Counted from the stretch's first letter, positions 27,936 through 37,289 are shown. The stretch: DNA of 64,000 nt from Giardia muris (GCA_006247105.1 CM016929.1:992001-1056000); one strand, 5' to 3'. Program-made: numbers and translations. The notes: a model not told the origin generated them from the letters alone.

Positions 27936-29381
27936 ATGCCCATCACCTCCACCGTCGACCGCGCGAAGCAGCTCATCGGGGAGCTCCAGGACGACTGCCC
28001 CCCGGCACCGAGCACGCGTAAGGGGCTTGCGAGTGTCGTCCGGGAGTTCGAGGAGACCCTCATCGAAAACCAGCGGCTACAGGCCGCACTCGAGGCCCAC
28101 CGACGCGAGCATAAACACCAGCGGAATTATGTCGATACCCTCAAGCAGGCGCTCGCAATCCGAGCAGAAGATCTCGGTTTCGATCCCACTACTGAGCCCA
28201 ATGGAGTCCTCGCCCTCGCCTCCCTTCGCGACCAGCTTGAGGCTGAACAGCGCGAGCATCAGGTCACGCGCGAGTTGACGGAGAGCCTTGATGCGCGCCT
28301 CCGGAGCTGCAAGCAGACCCTTGCGGACCTCCTTCGATCTTCCCAGGCTGCTGCCAAGAAGCTAAAGCTCTCTCAGGAAAGGCTTTCTGAGTACGAGACG
28401 CACCTCGCGGCCTGGGGCGATGCTCTCGGGGTCCAGGGTGAGCTCCCGGCGGTATCAAGCGCCATTCTTGGGGTCTCCGAGTTACGCGAGCTTGCGACGA
28501 TCGTTGGGGCTGAGCTTGGGCTTACCGGGCGGCACTCTGCCAAGGAGCTCAAGGAAGCCGTTTTGACCCAGCTTCTGCTCTTGAAGGATGAGGCACGTGA
28601 GCTTCGCACGCAACTGGACGTGGCAAGGGCAGAAAATCAGGATATGAGTGTTGTCCAGAGCCGCCTGACTCTCACCGTCGCCCAACAGGAGCAGAGCCTA
28701 AGCGGGACAGTGACGGAGATTGGCCGGCTCCGAGGCCTTGTTGGAGAGCAAGAGGCCCAGCTGAGCGAGTGCCGGGCACTCATTTGTGAGCTCCAGCAGC
28801 GTCAGGGCCCATCTGTCGCCGCGTCAACGTCCGCCTCTGCATCCGGAGGTAGCGTCCCGACGGAGTTGACGGGGTCCGTGATCAATACACGCCTGACCAA
28901 GGCGGATGCGAACTCTATGAAGCTGTCAGACCTGAGTGGGGGGAACGCCGCCGCGACCGCGGACGTCGAGGCCCTTCTGGCTGAGAACGCGAGCCTACGC
29001 CAAGACGTGCGAGAACTTGAGCGTGTCATCGACGACCTCAAGCAGGCGCTCCAGAACAAGGATGTCTCGATCGCCCTTCTGACTGGGAGTGCCGAGAACC
29101 ATCGTGCCCAGCTCGATAACCTTCTATCGACGAACCTGGCCTTGACGGCTGAGAACCAGCGACTCAAGAGCCCTCGGCGTGCTTCAGAGCCGGAGCTGGA
29201 GCCGGAACCGGGACTGGGACGAGAGTTGGAACCCGGGAGGAGGCCGGAGCCAGAGCCGGAGCAGGAGCAGGAGTCGCTACCCAACGATGACGAGATGCAA
29301 GCAACGGTGGACCGTATCATGCAGGCGTATCGGGAGTGCGGGATCGACGTCGGGGGACTGCTTGGGGGACTGCTGGAGTAA
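27936..29381 (+). CDS. Coiled-coil protein, unknown
   Basis: The 481-residue product is mostly coiled coil (about 25-300 and 340-405), with a Ser/Ala-rich break near 300 and a low-complexity Glu-Pro segment (about 408-445). No membrane segment or recognisable domain is present. The start follows aaaacccaaatttcgg, and the stop overlaps AGTAAA. The next gene begins 9 bp later on the same strand. A cytoskeletal or golgin-like role is possible, but nothing specific supports it. Confidence 0.75.
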   Translation: MPITSTVDRAKQLIGELQDDCPPAPSTRKGLASVVREFEETLIENQRLQAALEAHRREHKHQRNYVDTLKQALAIRAEDLGFDPTTEPNGVLALASLRDQLEAEQREHQVTRELTESLDARLRSCKQTLADLLRSSQAAAKKLKLSQERLSEYETHLAAWGDALGVQGELPAVSSAILGVSELRELATIVGAELGLTGRHSAKELKEAVLTQLLLLKDEARELRTQLDVARAENQDMSVVQSRLTLTVAQQEQSLSGTVTEIGRLRGLVGEQEAQLSECRALICELQQRQGPSVAASTSASASGGSVPTELTGSVINTRLTKADANSMKLSDLSGGNAAATADVEALLAENASLRQDVRELERVIDDLKQALQNKDVSIALLTGSAENHRAQLDNLLSTNLALTAENQRLKSPRRASEPELEPEPGLGRELEPGRRPEPEPEQEQESLPNDDEMQATVDRIMQAYRECGIDVGGLLGGLLE

Positions 29382-29382
29382 A
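29377..29382 (+). terminator. AGTAAA polyadenylation signal overlapping a stop codon
   Basis: The hexamer overlaps the stop of the coiled-coil gene and lies 7 nt before the next ATG, so the end of one transcript and the initiator of the next are superimposed. Confidence 0.5.
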
Positions 29383-29389
29383 ATTCTAG

Positions 29390-29884
29390 ATGTTTAGCAA
29401 CAACGAGGTCTCTCCGAGCCAGGCGCTCTCGAAGTCGCTTGTTCGAACGGAGCTCCTCGCCTCCCTGCAGCAGCGGCCGTTCTACGTCCTCAAGCTAAAC
29501 GCGTACGAGCTTCGGCTTGAAGATCTCGCTACAGGGCCAGTTGAGCTACAACGCCCTCGAAAGCCGGCGGAATATGACATCCTTCGCGACGTCGCCGAGG
29601 GCGATCGGGCGCTTCTCATTCATACGTCGCCACAGGCGCGGGCTGGGGCCGTCGGGCTGGTGGAATTCGTCGGTTCTTGCACACAAGGATTTGATGAAGT
29701 CGAAAACCGCCGCACAGTCACCATCCCAATAGGCCTAGTACGACCATTGGCCCGAAGGATAAGGATCTCGGAGCTCAGAACTCAAGCCAAAGAGCTTGAT
29801 GTCTACTGCTTGGGCACGGACTATCGCCTGTTCATTGGGAAGATTACGGAAGCTCAATACAATGGATTACTGTCATCAGAATAG
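29390..29884 (+). CDS. EVE/PUA-like domain protein (tentative)
   Basis: This is a 164-residue single-domain protein. The order of features fits the EVE fold: an opening strand (FYVLKLN), a GD-L-IHTSP segment (GDRALLIHTSPQARAGAVGLVEF) similar to the EVE core, then a strand-helix ending (IRISELRTQAKELDVYCLG-DYRLFIGKITEAQ). EVE proteins bind modified bases in DNA or RNA. The match is by pattern only and could be wrong. The start lies 9 bp after the previous stop, behind taaaattctag. Its last 9 bp overlap the convergent phosphomevalonate kinase gene. Confidence 0.5.
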   Translation: MFSNNEVSPSQALSKSLVRTELLASLQQRPFYVLKLNAYELRLEDLATGPVELQRPRKPAEYDILRDVAEGDRALLIHTSPQARAGAVGLVEFVGSCTQGFDEVENRRTVTIPIGLVRPLARRIRISELRTQAKELDVYCLGTDYRLFIGKITEAQYNGLLSSE

Positions 29885-30913
29885 GTCCAGGAAGCGGTAC
29901 TCAGCCGCAAGTGCGTCAAGGTCGCTAACATCGCGTACGGATAGACAGAGGAATGCATCGTACCCTCCTGCACCGACACAGTATGCACCCAATACTCCAG
30001 GGAGTGAGGATAGACGGTCCAGGTGTGGGGAGATTTCTAAAGGCTCGATATTGATGCCAGTTTGCTGCCCAAACTCTCTCTGCGCTTCTCGATATCTTCG
30101 AATCCTTCGAGAGACTTCGACGTGCTTCTCCGGACCAAGGGAACCGGCCAGTAGGCAAAGCAACCTCCTTGTAGCCTTACGAAGGCGTGTGAATCCCGGA
30201 AGGTCCTGATATCCAGACGGTAATTTCCCAAGCCGTTTGGTAGTAGAGGTGCTCAAGGTATCGAACTCCCATGGCTTTAACAGGGTGTATTGCAGACGTC
30301 GATCAAGGGTCACAAACCTGCAGCCTGGCTGAGCAGCGTATGCACGTGACCGAGTCCCACCCGTCTCATTCGTGGCCATCTCTCTCAGGTACTTCAACGA
30401 CTGCTTGTAGATGAGGGGCCGTTGGTAGACGACTGCATATGCATCATACCCGCTTCCACCTCCTTGTGCGAGTAGAATTGCCCGATGACTGACAATGCAT
30501 ATCTCCTTCTCCGTCAATTTGGGCCCCACGGCCTGGCTCAATGCACGGACGACCGCGACCGTCACAATTGCTGACGTCCCGATGCCTAGCTTTCCTCGCG
30601 TACCGCAGCTAGCGGTTCTAATATGGATCTTAAGCGGAACACCAAGATCAAGCCTCCACCATCCGTAGTACGCAACCGTAGCAGCACAGACGTATCGGAT
30701 CTCCTTATCCACAGTCCCACAGTCTCCGATAGGCCAGGAAACCAGGAACCTTCTCAGGTCTGTGTCCTCAAGGATCACGTGTAAACCAGGCGTCCCTGAG
30801 GTCTCGAAGCCAATGATTACGTCTATATACAGGTCACCCGCCGGAATGACAAGCCCAACTCCCCCATGCCCGAGTAATACGTACCCCCCGACGACAAGGC
30901 ACTTCCCACGCAT
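29876..30913 (-). CDS. Phosphomevalonate kinase (GHMP superfamily)
   Basis: This enzyme phosphorylates 5-phosphomevalonate in the mevalonate route to isoprenoids. Features are the N-terminal strand-loop GKCLVVGGYVLL, the glycine/serine-rich ATP motif KLGIGTSAIVTVAVV in mid-protein, and the C-terminal GVLGAYCVGAGGYDAFLCL, which corresponds to the PGAGGYDA box of phosphomevalonate kinases. The open frame extends much further upstream, but there it would overlap the divergent gene at 30962. The ATG at 30911-30913 (MRGKCLVV) gives 345 residues and starts exactly at the conserved domain. Confidence 0.87.
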   Translation of the reverse strand: MRGKCLVVGGYVLLGHGGVGLVIPAGDLYIDVIIGFETSGTPGLHVILEDTDLRRFLVSWPIGDCGTVDKEIRYVCAATVAYYGWWRLDLGVPLKIHIRTASCGTRGKLGIGTSAIVTVAVVRALSQAVGPKLTEKEICIVSHRAILLAQGGGSGYDAYAVVYQRPLIYKQSLKYLREMATNETGGTRSRAYAAQPGCRFVTLDRRLQYTLLKPWEFDTLSTSTTKRLGKLPSGYQDLPGFTRLRKATRRLLCLLAGSLGPEKHVEVSRRIRRYREAQREFGQQTGINIEPLEISPHLDRLSSLPGVLGAYCVGAGGYDAFLCLSVRDVSDLDALAAEYRFLDLF

Positions 30914-30961
30914 ACGGAGAACCCATATCGCTAGCCTTGCTAGACCTGAACTGGCGCCTTC

Positions 30962-32641
30962 ATGAAAACCTTCAGGACAGAGCTCTCCAGCCCGTACTCG
31001 AGGGAGACTGGCCCCATAACCATAGAACTGAAGAATGCTTTCAAGCCGAATGATGGCCTCGGAAAAAGGATGCTCTCGGCGATCTCCTCCCCTCACCTTT
31101 CGCAGACACGGCTCGACGCGTCGGGTGGGCTTCCCGGGCTCCGCATCCTCTCGCAGGTGGCGGCCGTCGTCCCCGAGGAGGGGAGCATTATGGGCCCGTC
31201 TCTCTCTCGAGACCTTGACGCCGCAATCCCGACCTATCGGGTCCGGACCCCCTTTCGCCTCGAGCCCCACTCGGAGATGGACGTCAACGTCACTGTGATC
31301 TCCGAGAGCGCGTCCGCATGCGTCTGCCAATGTAAGGCTACTGGGCCTCTTGAATGCTTCTGCCGTCCACTGCTTGAGCATCTGCAGGAGGATGCCTACA
31401 TCGCGAAGCTCTTCATTCAAACCCGGGAGGAGGGTGTGGGCCGTATAGTCCTTGAAATCTCGACGATGGCTCCGGTCGCTGTTGTCGTCCTTGACATCCT
31501 CGTGACCCGTGATTTACACGTCTCGCAGCTCGCAGCATCGGACTACAGGCCGGGAGCTTCTCTCCGCGTTTCCCTTCCGGACCCGGAGCCACCGTCACGT
31601 CGTGATAGACCGGACTTCGTCCCCACTCACATCTCGGCCATACAGTCTGGTTCCTCGCCTGAAGTCTCGCTTCCTAGGTCTACAGACTATACAGATACTG
31701 ACGTCCGTCCGCGGCCTTTGAGTGGGGGTCGTGGCCATGACATGCGCGCATCAGGCTCGATGGTTGGGAAGACTCTACACGCCTCCACCCCACGGCCACG
31801 TTACATTCGAGTCTTGCCGTCCGATTGCCTCTTTGGACCATCCCAGGGATACCAGGACCGAACCATCCGTATCCGTAACGTCTTCACCGCACCCCTTCGT
31901 ATCCGATGTCATATCTCGTCACGCTCCTTTGCCGCAGAGGTCGTTCATAAGTACCCCGAGCTGGCCGTTGGCCATGCTGCCTACGCTCTCATGACCCCAG
32001 CAGAGTATCTGATCCCCTGCACGAATGATCGGGGTCGAAATTACATCGAGGCTGTCGTTCGCTATCGGCCAGACTGTCCAGGAGCTCGGCTATTACATGC
32101 GGCGAAGCTAATCATCAGCGTCGAGGATGACGCCTATCCAGGCGAGCCGAAAGCCTTTCAGGTTCCTCTTCTCGGACTCGGAGGATATCCGGACATCTCG
32201 GTCCAGAACTTGTCGCGTGACGTGACACGACGCTTATTATTCGGAAGGGTGGATAGCCTCTCCTTTGACCTCTTCAATAACGGGACTGCACCCGCTTTCA
32301 TTAAACTCTCCACACTCTCCGCCTTGAAGCAGAGCTCAGAAGGCTTCACGGCGACCGTGGCGTCACCCTTCGTCTTGCAGCCCGATGCAGGCGTCATTCA
32401 ACCTGGTCAACGCCAGCAGTTCACTCTAAGAGTACGTCCCCACGCTCACATCTCTCCGACAACCATGGACTATGCAGTTGAGGTATGCTTCGGGCATGAG
32501 GGTGTCCGGCTTCTTGCCTCTGCCTATGATGGCCAAGGACCATGGACAGCCCTCCTTCGCCAGCTTCAGCTCCGTGAGGACCCGTTGCGCCTGATGGCCG
32601 AGACCCTCGAACGTATTGAGGTTCCTCTCCTCGTCAACTAG
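30962..32641 (+). CDS. Ig-like (ASH/SPD-2-type) domain protein, tentative
   Basis: The 559-residue protein lacks catalytic motifs and membrane segments. The C-terminal 270 residues are beta-rich, with alternating patterns such as DRTIRIRN-PLRIRCHI and VDSLSFDLFNNGTAPAFIKL that resemble the Ig-like ASH domains of centrosomal and ciliary proteins (SPD-2/CEP192, hydin). A Ser/Pro/Arg-rich region (about 205-275) separates it from the N-terminal half. Given several basal-body genes in the window this would fit, but it is a fold-level guess. Its stop TAG and the stop of the V-ATPase D gene on the other strand overlap in ctag. Confidence 0.6.
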   Translation: MKTFRTELSSPYSRETGPITIELKNAFKPNDGLGKRMLSAISSPHLSQTRLDASGGLPGLRILSQVAAVVPEEGSIMGPSLSRDLDAAIPTYRVRTPFRLEPHSEMDVNVTVISESASACVCQCKATGPLECFCRPLLEHLQEDAYIAKLFIQTREEGVGRIVLEISTMAPVAVVVLDILVTRDLHVSQLAASDYRPGASLRVSLPDPEPPSRRDRPDFVPTHISAIQSGSSPEVSLPRSTDYTDTDVRPRPLSGGRGHDMRASGSMVGKTLHASTPRPRYIRVLPSDCLFGPSQGYQDRTIRIRNVFTAPLRIRCHISSRSFAAEVVHKYPELAVGHAAYALMTPAEYLIPCTNDRGRNYIEAVVRYRPDCPGARLLHAAKLIISVEDDAYPGEPKAFQVPLLGLGGYPDISVQNLSRDVTRRLLFGRVDSLSFDLFNNGTAPAFIKLSTLSALKQSSEGFTATVASPFVLQPDAGVIQPGQRQQFTLRVRPHAHISPTTMDYAVEVCFGHEGVRLLASAYDGQGPWTALLRQLQLREDPLRLMAETLERIEVPLLVN

Positions 32642-33399
32642 AAGAGGATATCCTGGTCGTCTGCAGCATCCACAACAACAGCATCCGCAGCCTCGTCCGC
32701 CTGTCGCTCGGCCTCGGCGGCGGCGCGGCGCCCGTCCGCGACCTTCTTGATGCGTGCGAACTCCTCGCGCTCGTTCTCATCGAGCGAATCGCTAATCCAG
32801 CTGATCGTGTTCTCGATGCGCGGGAGTAGGAGGTACTCAATCGCATTGACCCGGCGAGACGTCACCTTGATCTCGGCCCCAAGGTCAGTGCAGGAACGCT
32901 GGAGTCCGGCGACGAAGACCATGGCGCTGAGGGCATGGAGCCAGCGTTGACGAGCGTCAGCCAGCTGCGAAAGGTTTGTTGCGAGGCCGAGGGCAAGTCC
33001 TTCGGCTCGGCCAGCGGCTGCGAAGTATGCCTCGTCAAGGGCGCGGCCACCGAAGTCGCAGAGAGTGAAGGACGAGACGCGGACCCCGGCAACGTTGTGG
33101 GCGGTGGCCTGGACGGTCAGCCGAGGAGTTGCCTCGAGGTTACTTGCAAGCTCAGAATAAAGATCAACGTGCGTCGTCGAGCGCTGGGCCATTGAGAGGG
33201 CCCAATTCGCCTCCCGTAAGGCCCCAAGCATCGACTCGCGGGCGTCTGCGAGCTGCGAGACGAGGGCGCGATACTGGAGGGTCATTGCGTCAAGCTTCTT
33301 CTTGAGGAGGCTGTGCCCACGCTCCGACGCCGCCCGCCGCTGCTTGAGGGCCGCGAGCTGCATCTTCGTCGGCAAGACGTTTAGACGCTGTTCGGACAT
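32638..33399 (-). CDS. V-type H+-ATPase subunit D
   Basis: Subunit D forms the central rotor shaft of the V1 sector and couples ATP hydrolysis to proton pumping across endomembranes. The N-terminus matches the family (NVLPTKMQLAALKQRRAA, then HSLLKKKLDAMTLQYR), and the C-terminal helix contains ALEYLLLP-like text (NAIEYLLLPRIENTISWISDSLDENEREEF). Its 253 residues match the usual length. It overlaps the convergent gene by 4 bp, sharing overlapping stop codons, and diverges from a phosphatase gene across 80 bp. Confidence 0.95.
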   Translation of the reverse strand: MSEQRLNVLPTKMQLAALKQRRAASERGHSLLKKKLDAMTLQYRALVSQLADARESMLGALREANWALSMAQRSTTHVDLYSELASNLEATPRLTVQATAHNVAGVRVSSFTLCDFGGRALDEAYFAAAGRAEGLALGLATNLSQLADARQRWLHALSAMVFVAGLQRSCTDLGAEIKVTSRRVNAIEYLLLPRIENTISWISDSLDENEREEFARIKKVADGRRAAAEAERQADEAADAVVVDAADDQDILF

Positions 33400-33479
33400 C
33401 GCGTTTAAGTTTCTTTTCGCGTTTTTTTGAGGTCAAACCAGAGACAAGGTAATTTTCATCTGAGGACAAAGGGGCGGCG

Positions 33480-34550
33480 ATGACGACGGAGGCGCTGCTC
33501 GATAAACTCTATGCACAACTGACGCTCGCCCAGGAGCCGGGGACGGCGGTCGAGCTCGACGTCGAGGCCGTCCGTCAGGTCGTCCGCCTTGCCAAGGAGC
33601 AACTGGAAGGCCAGCCCGCGATCCAGGCCCTTGGGGGGAATATTTACGTCGTCGGGGACACGCACGGGCAGCTCCACGACATACTCAACTACTTTGAAAT
33701 CCTTGGTTCTCCCATGACGCACAACTATCTCTTCCTTGGTGATGTCATCGACCGGGGGCGTCAGAGCATCGAGTGCCTTGTCCTGATGCTCGTGTGCAAG
33801 CTCCGGCGCCCCTCGAACTTCTTCCTGATCCGAGGGAACCATGAGACAGAGGATCTTGCAACCTCTCAAAGAGGACAAACCTTACGGCAGGAATGTCGTG
33901 ATCGATACCCTTGTAGAGGTGACGACCTCTTTCAGTCACTAGTCAGCGTCTTCCCATACCTCCCGATAGCGGCCGTTATTGGTCGTCGGATTCTTTGTCT
34001 TCACGGGTGCATTGCATCAACTACAGACCTACGGCTCCTTTCCTCGCTCGTCTTACCCATCTCCGTTGAAGCGGCACCACCACATCTCAAAGTAATGCTT
34101 GCAGACCTGTTATGGAGTGACCCTCTTGGTCCTGGTATTGGCTCCGGCGTAGAGCCCGGACAACAGGATGCAACCGTCACATATGGTAGTGGTGACTCCC
34201 AGTCCCGGTTCCCTGTCTATTATAATCGTCGCCGCAACTCTGGAGAGCTTGTTAGCGATGAACTCGCATGTCACCTATTGGACGAGTACGGCTTCGATCT
34301 CCTTGTTCGTGGTCATGAGTGCTATGCTGACGGCATTAGTACGACGCCCTCGGGTCGGATCTTCACGGTCTTTGGTGCCACCCATTACTACCAGAGTAAT
34401 GAAGACGTCACTGCCGCGACCGTCATGGTCATCTCCGAGGATCTCACGGTCCGCTTCGTCCAATTCTATGCCGAGGCTGACGGAACCGTTGCCATCGCCT
34501 CCGAACCGTTCACTCGCCCTCCTGGCGGGCCAGGAGTGCGTGCTCGTTGA
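33480..34550 (+). CDS. PPP-family serine/threonine protein phosphatase, diverged
   Basis: This 356-residue metallophosphatase has the PPP motif series in order: GDTHG (metal), GDVIDRG, RGNHE, a histidine in LHGCIAS and RGHE near the C-terminus. All metal ligands appear kept. The LHGG of PP1/PP2A reads LHGC, and the region between GNHE and HG is shorter and diverged, so I do not assign it to PP1, PP2A or another subgroup. The last 41 bp overlap the convergent ankyrin gene. Confidence 0.88.
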   Translation: MTTEALLDKLYAQLTLAQEPGTAVELDVEAVRQVVRLAKEQLEGQPAIQALGGNIYVVGDTHGQLHDILNYFEILGSPMTHNYLFLGDVIDRGRQSIECLVLMLVCKLRRPSNFFLIRGNHETEDLATSQRGQTLRQECRDRYPCRGDDLFQSLVSVFPYLPIAAVIGRRILCLHGCIASTTDLRLLSSLVLPISVEAAPPHLKVMLADLLWSDPLGPGIGSGVEPGQQDATVTYGSGDSQSRFPVYYNRRRNSGELVSDELACHLLDEYGFDLLVRGHECYADGISTTPSGRIFTVFGATHYYQSNEDVTAATVMVISEDLTVRFVQFYAEADGTVAIASEPFTRPPGGPGVRAR

Positions 34551-36417
34551 CTGACCACCCTCGCAAGTCAAGGAACTCCTTCTCCCCATCGAGGAACCCC
34601 GCAATCCCCTTGTTCCCGTGGCGCGCCGCATGCATCAATGCCGTCTGCCCGCAATGGTCCTGGCAGCCGAGCTCGGCGTCTGCAAGAAGCGCTGCGGCCT
34701 CGGTCTCCCCCGCGATCGCCGCAAGCATCAGGGCCGTGTACCCCCCAAAGCTACTGCGGCATCCCGCCTCGACGGCGGCCAAGGCGTCGAGGAGCGCAAG
34801 CTGCCGAGTCGCAACCGTGATCATCAACGCCGTGGGCTTGATCCCCATGTAGTCGCGGAACCAGCACCCGACCTCGAGAGGGACACGGTAGCAGGACCCA
34901 AGGCGTGCCGCCTCGAGCGTCCCGAGCTCCGCCAACCGATGCCATGGTGTCCAACCATCGGGTTGCGTCGATAATAGGCACGCGATCGTGTCTTCGAGCT
35001 CATCAACACGCCCCGTCAACGCCGAGAGATACGCGACGCTATAACCATGTGCCAGCAGGGCCCCACCCTCGAGAACCGCAAGCAGCCAGATCGCGGCGGC
35101 CCGCTCCGGGGAAAACGCATAATAGCCTTCTTCGAGAGTGGTCAGAAGCCGCTGTAAATGTACGCCGTCACCAGCCTCTGGAAGCCTCCGAATGAACTGG
35201 GCGAGCGCTGGTCCTGCACCATCCTCGTGTCCGTAAACAGACGAGCGCAAGATCTGATCAACGGCGTCCGAGAGGTCTCCATGGTCCGGATGGCAGTCTT
35301 GTGCCCTTGCTCGCTCGATAGCAGTGTGAATCGCCTCTCCAAGCCCAGCATAGGCCGGGTGGGCAAGACAAGACTCAAGTACGGCCTTGGCATCAGCATT
35401 CGGATCGCTCTCGGGGCATTCCAGGGGAAGGAGTAGCTTGAGAACCCCGGGAGACTGACAAAGCTCAGCAAGGTCACGTGCCGTTACTCCGAGAACGCGA
35501 TGCCCAGCCTCATGGAGATGGGCACGTGCGACCTCCAGGTCATCCCTGATCGCCGCAAGCATCAATGTTGTGAAACCGAGTCTCTGTAGCAAAGCCGCTT
35601 CGGGTGCGGCAAGAACGCGGAGACATTCCCCGTCATGCCGCTGGAGCGCCATGAGCGCCAAAGAGCGGCACGGGGCAGTTGGGGGCTTCCTGGCCTCGCG
35701 AGACGCCAGCTGAACCACGCGATCGACGTCGCCTTTGTGGATTGCCCGAGAAGCCATACCATAGCGGCGAAGCCCCATGAACCGGCGCCCCCGGCCATTG
35801 AGCCTCCGTAGGCGTAAGGATTGGTGTATGGCGGGGATGAAGGGAGAATCGGCCGCTGATTGAGATGAGGAGCTAGGCCCAGGCCCTGAACCAGATGTCG
35901 TCGACCAGCGTCTTTGACGATCGCTCTCGTCACGTGCCACGACATCCGCGCGTGCGCGGACGCGCGTGATGGCCTCGTCGAAGATCTCGAGCCAACTCAT
36001 TCGAGGAGGAGATAGAAGGGCATCGAGATCGATCGCGATATTCAGCCCTCCATAGACGTCGACACCGCACTCGAGGGTGCTGACGGCGACGACCTTTTTG
36101 CAGAGCTCGGAACAAGGGCTCTCGAGCAACGCGAGTCGCAGCCGCTCGAGCTCAGCAACTGCGGAGACGACGTAGGAGTCATGCGCCAGGACGGCCGCGG
36201 CGCGCGCCGTGAAGATAATGACCGATGCGTGGTCTGTGAAGACCTGAATCACGTAACTGAGACCGAAGGGGCGAAACGCCGCGAGCTCGCGGGCGCTCGC
36301 CGCAACCTCGGCCGCCCGCTCCACAGAGCCGCAGTCGAGGACACGAAGCTCGAGGCGCGTGTGGCGGGTTCGCACGTCCATATGGGGGTCCACCGTGGAG
36401 CCGAGGACTTCAAGCAT
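34510..36417 (-). CDS. Ankyrin-repeat protein (Giardia 21.1-like)
   Basis: The 635-residue protein has ankyrin repeats mainly in two blocks: about 225-350 (GFTTLMLAAIRDDLEVARAHL) and 470-620 (GYTALMLAAIAGETEAAALL, GQTALMHAARHGNKGIAGFL). The N-terminal 215 residues are helical with no recognised domain. Neither a kinase domain nor a RING finger is present. Such proteins are abundant in Giardia, and several localise to the cytoskeleton. The start is preceded by a run of A residues (aaaaaaag). Confidence 0.85.
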   Translation of the reverse strand: MLEVLGSTVDPHMDVRTRHTRLELRVLDCGSVERAAEVAASARELAAFRPFGLSYVIQVFTDHASVIIFTARAAAVLAHDSYVVSAVAELERLRLALLESPCSELCKKVVAVSTLECGVDVYGGLNIAIDLDALLSPPRMSWLEIFDEAITRVRARADVVARDESDRQRRWSTTSGSGPGPSSSSQSAADSPFIPAIHQSLRLRRLNGRGRRFMGLRRYGMASRAIHKGDVDRVVQLASREARKPPTAPCRSLALMALQRHDGECLRVLAAPEAALLQRLGFTTLMLAAIRDDLEVARAHLHEAGHRVLGVTARDLAELCQSPGVLKLLLPLECPESDPNADAKAVLESCLAHPAYAGLGEAIHTAIERARAQDCHPDHGDLSDAVDQILRSSVYGHEDGAGPALAQFIRRLPEAGDGVHLQRLLTTLEEGYYAFSPERAAAIWLLAVLEGGALLAHGYSVAYLSALTGRVDELEDTIACLLSTQPDGWTPWHRLAELGTLEAARLGSCYRVPLEVGCWFRDYMGIKPTALMITVATRQLALLDALAAVEAGCRSSFGGYTALMLAAIAGETEAAALLADAELGCQDHCGQTALMHAARHGNKGIAGFLDGEKEFLDLRGWSVNEHALLARQEGE

Positions 36418-36677
36418 CTTTTTTTAATCCACAACTTTCGTTAGGAGGGGCTGTAGATCTGCTGCCGTCCAGAAAGCGGGGCGTTGCACGCTCCTCCTGG
36501 CGGGTCTCGGGGCGGACTGTAGACCTGTGGCGTCCGGAACCGCCCCGAGGCATGAAAGCCCTCCCTCTCCTTTGACCCCCATACCTCTCCTCCGAGATCG
36601 ACGCTCTCTACGACCAATCCCATTGCCACAATCCTTTCATCCTCTCCCTTTTTGGTTATCGAAATAGTCGGATCTTG
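36418..36677. promoter_or_regulatory. Long divergent spacer with a duplicated element
   Basis: This 260-bp spacer is among the longest between housekeeping genes here. It contains two related copies of about 24 bp, at 36451-36474 and 36517-36540, both beginning CTGTAGA and containing GCCGTCC or GGCGTCC. No open frame or RNA gene is recognised. The element could be regulatory. Confidence 0.35.
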
Positions 36678-37289
36678 ATGTCTTCTTTTGATCTTGAGAC
36701 TCTTAAGACTCGCACCTTCGATTGCAACGACCCGCAACTACTAACCCTGAGGGAACGCTGTAGACTCATTCTCAACGAGTACAATGGGATCGCCCCCAAC
36801 GAGAAGGAAGCCCGGCAACGTCTACTCACTCAGCTCTTTGGATATGAGACTGATGCACGCATCAATAGTCCTTTTTACTGCGATTATGGGACGCAAATCC
36901 GGCTCGGGCGTCATTGCTACATGAACGTTGGCTGCACTCTTCTCGATTCTGGATCCATCACCATTGGAGACCATTGCCTCTTCGGACCCCATACCCAGCT
37001 TTACACCTCTTCCCACCCGTTCGATCCGGAGATGAGACGCGCTGACCTTGAGACCGCGGCCCCAATCGTTATCGGAGATGACGTCTGGCTAGGTGGGGGA
37101 GTTATTGTTTGTCCTGGTGTCACGATAGGGGCCCGAAGCGTCGTCGGTGCTGGCAGTGTCGTCACCCGTGACATCCCTCCGGACTCTCTCTACGCTGGTA
37201 ACCCCGCCCGATTCATCAGAAGTTTCGTCCAGACCCCGCCACCTGATACACTCGGACAAGAAGGTGCTCCGTCGAGTACGCCTCCTTGA
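36678..37289 (+). CDS. Maltose O-acetyltransferase-like hexapeptide acyltransferase
   Basis: This is a left-handed beta-helix acetyltransferase of the Maa/NodL/LacA group, which transfers acetyl from acetyl-CoA to a sugar hydroxyl. It has the Maa-type N-terminal helical cap (ERCRLILNEYN), FYCDYGTQIRLGRHCYMNVGC, the catalytic histidine region YTSSHPFDPEMR, hexapeptide repeats (IVIGDDVWLGGGVIV, VTIGARSVVGAGSVVT) and the closing AGNPARFIR. The longest frame begins at TTG; the ATG at 36678 gives 203 residues, normal for the family. The family is chiefly bacterial, so ancestral lateral transfer is plausible. Its 3' end overlaps STT3 by 74 bp. Confidence 0.92.
   Translation: MSSFDLETLKTRTFDCNDPQLLTLRERCRLILNEYNGIAPNEKEARQRLLTQLFGYETDARINSPFYCDYGTQIRLGRHCYMNVGCTLLDSGSITIGDHCLFGPHTQLYTSSHPFDPEMRRADLETAAPIVIGDDVWLGGGVIVCPGVTIGARSVVGAGSVVTRDIPPDSLYAGNPARFIRSFVQTPPPDTLGQEGAPSSTPP

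Noticed and set aside
30914..31420. Upstream extension of phosphomevalonate kinase
   Set aside because: The extra residues are antisense to the plus-strand gene at 30962 and lie before the conserved GHMP N-terminus.
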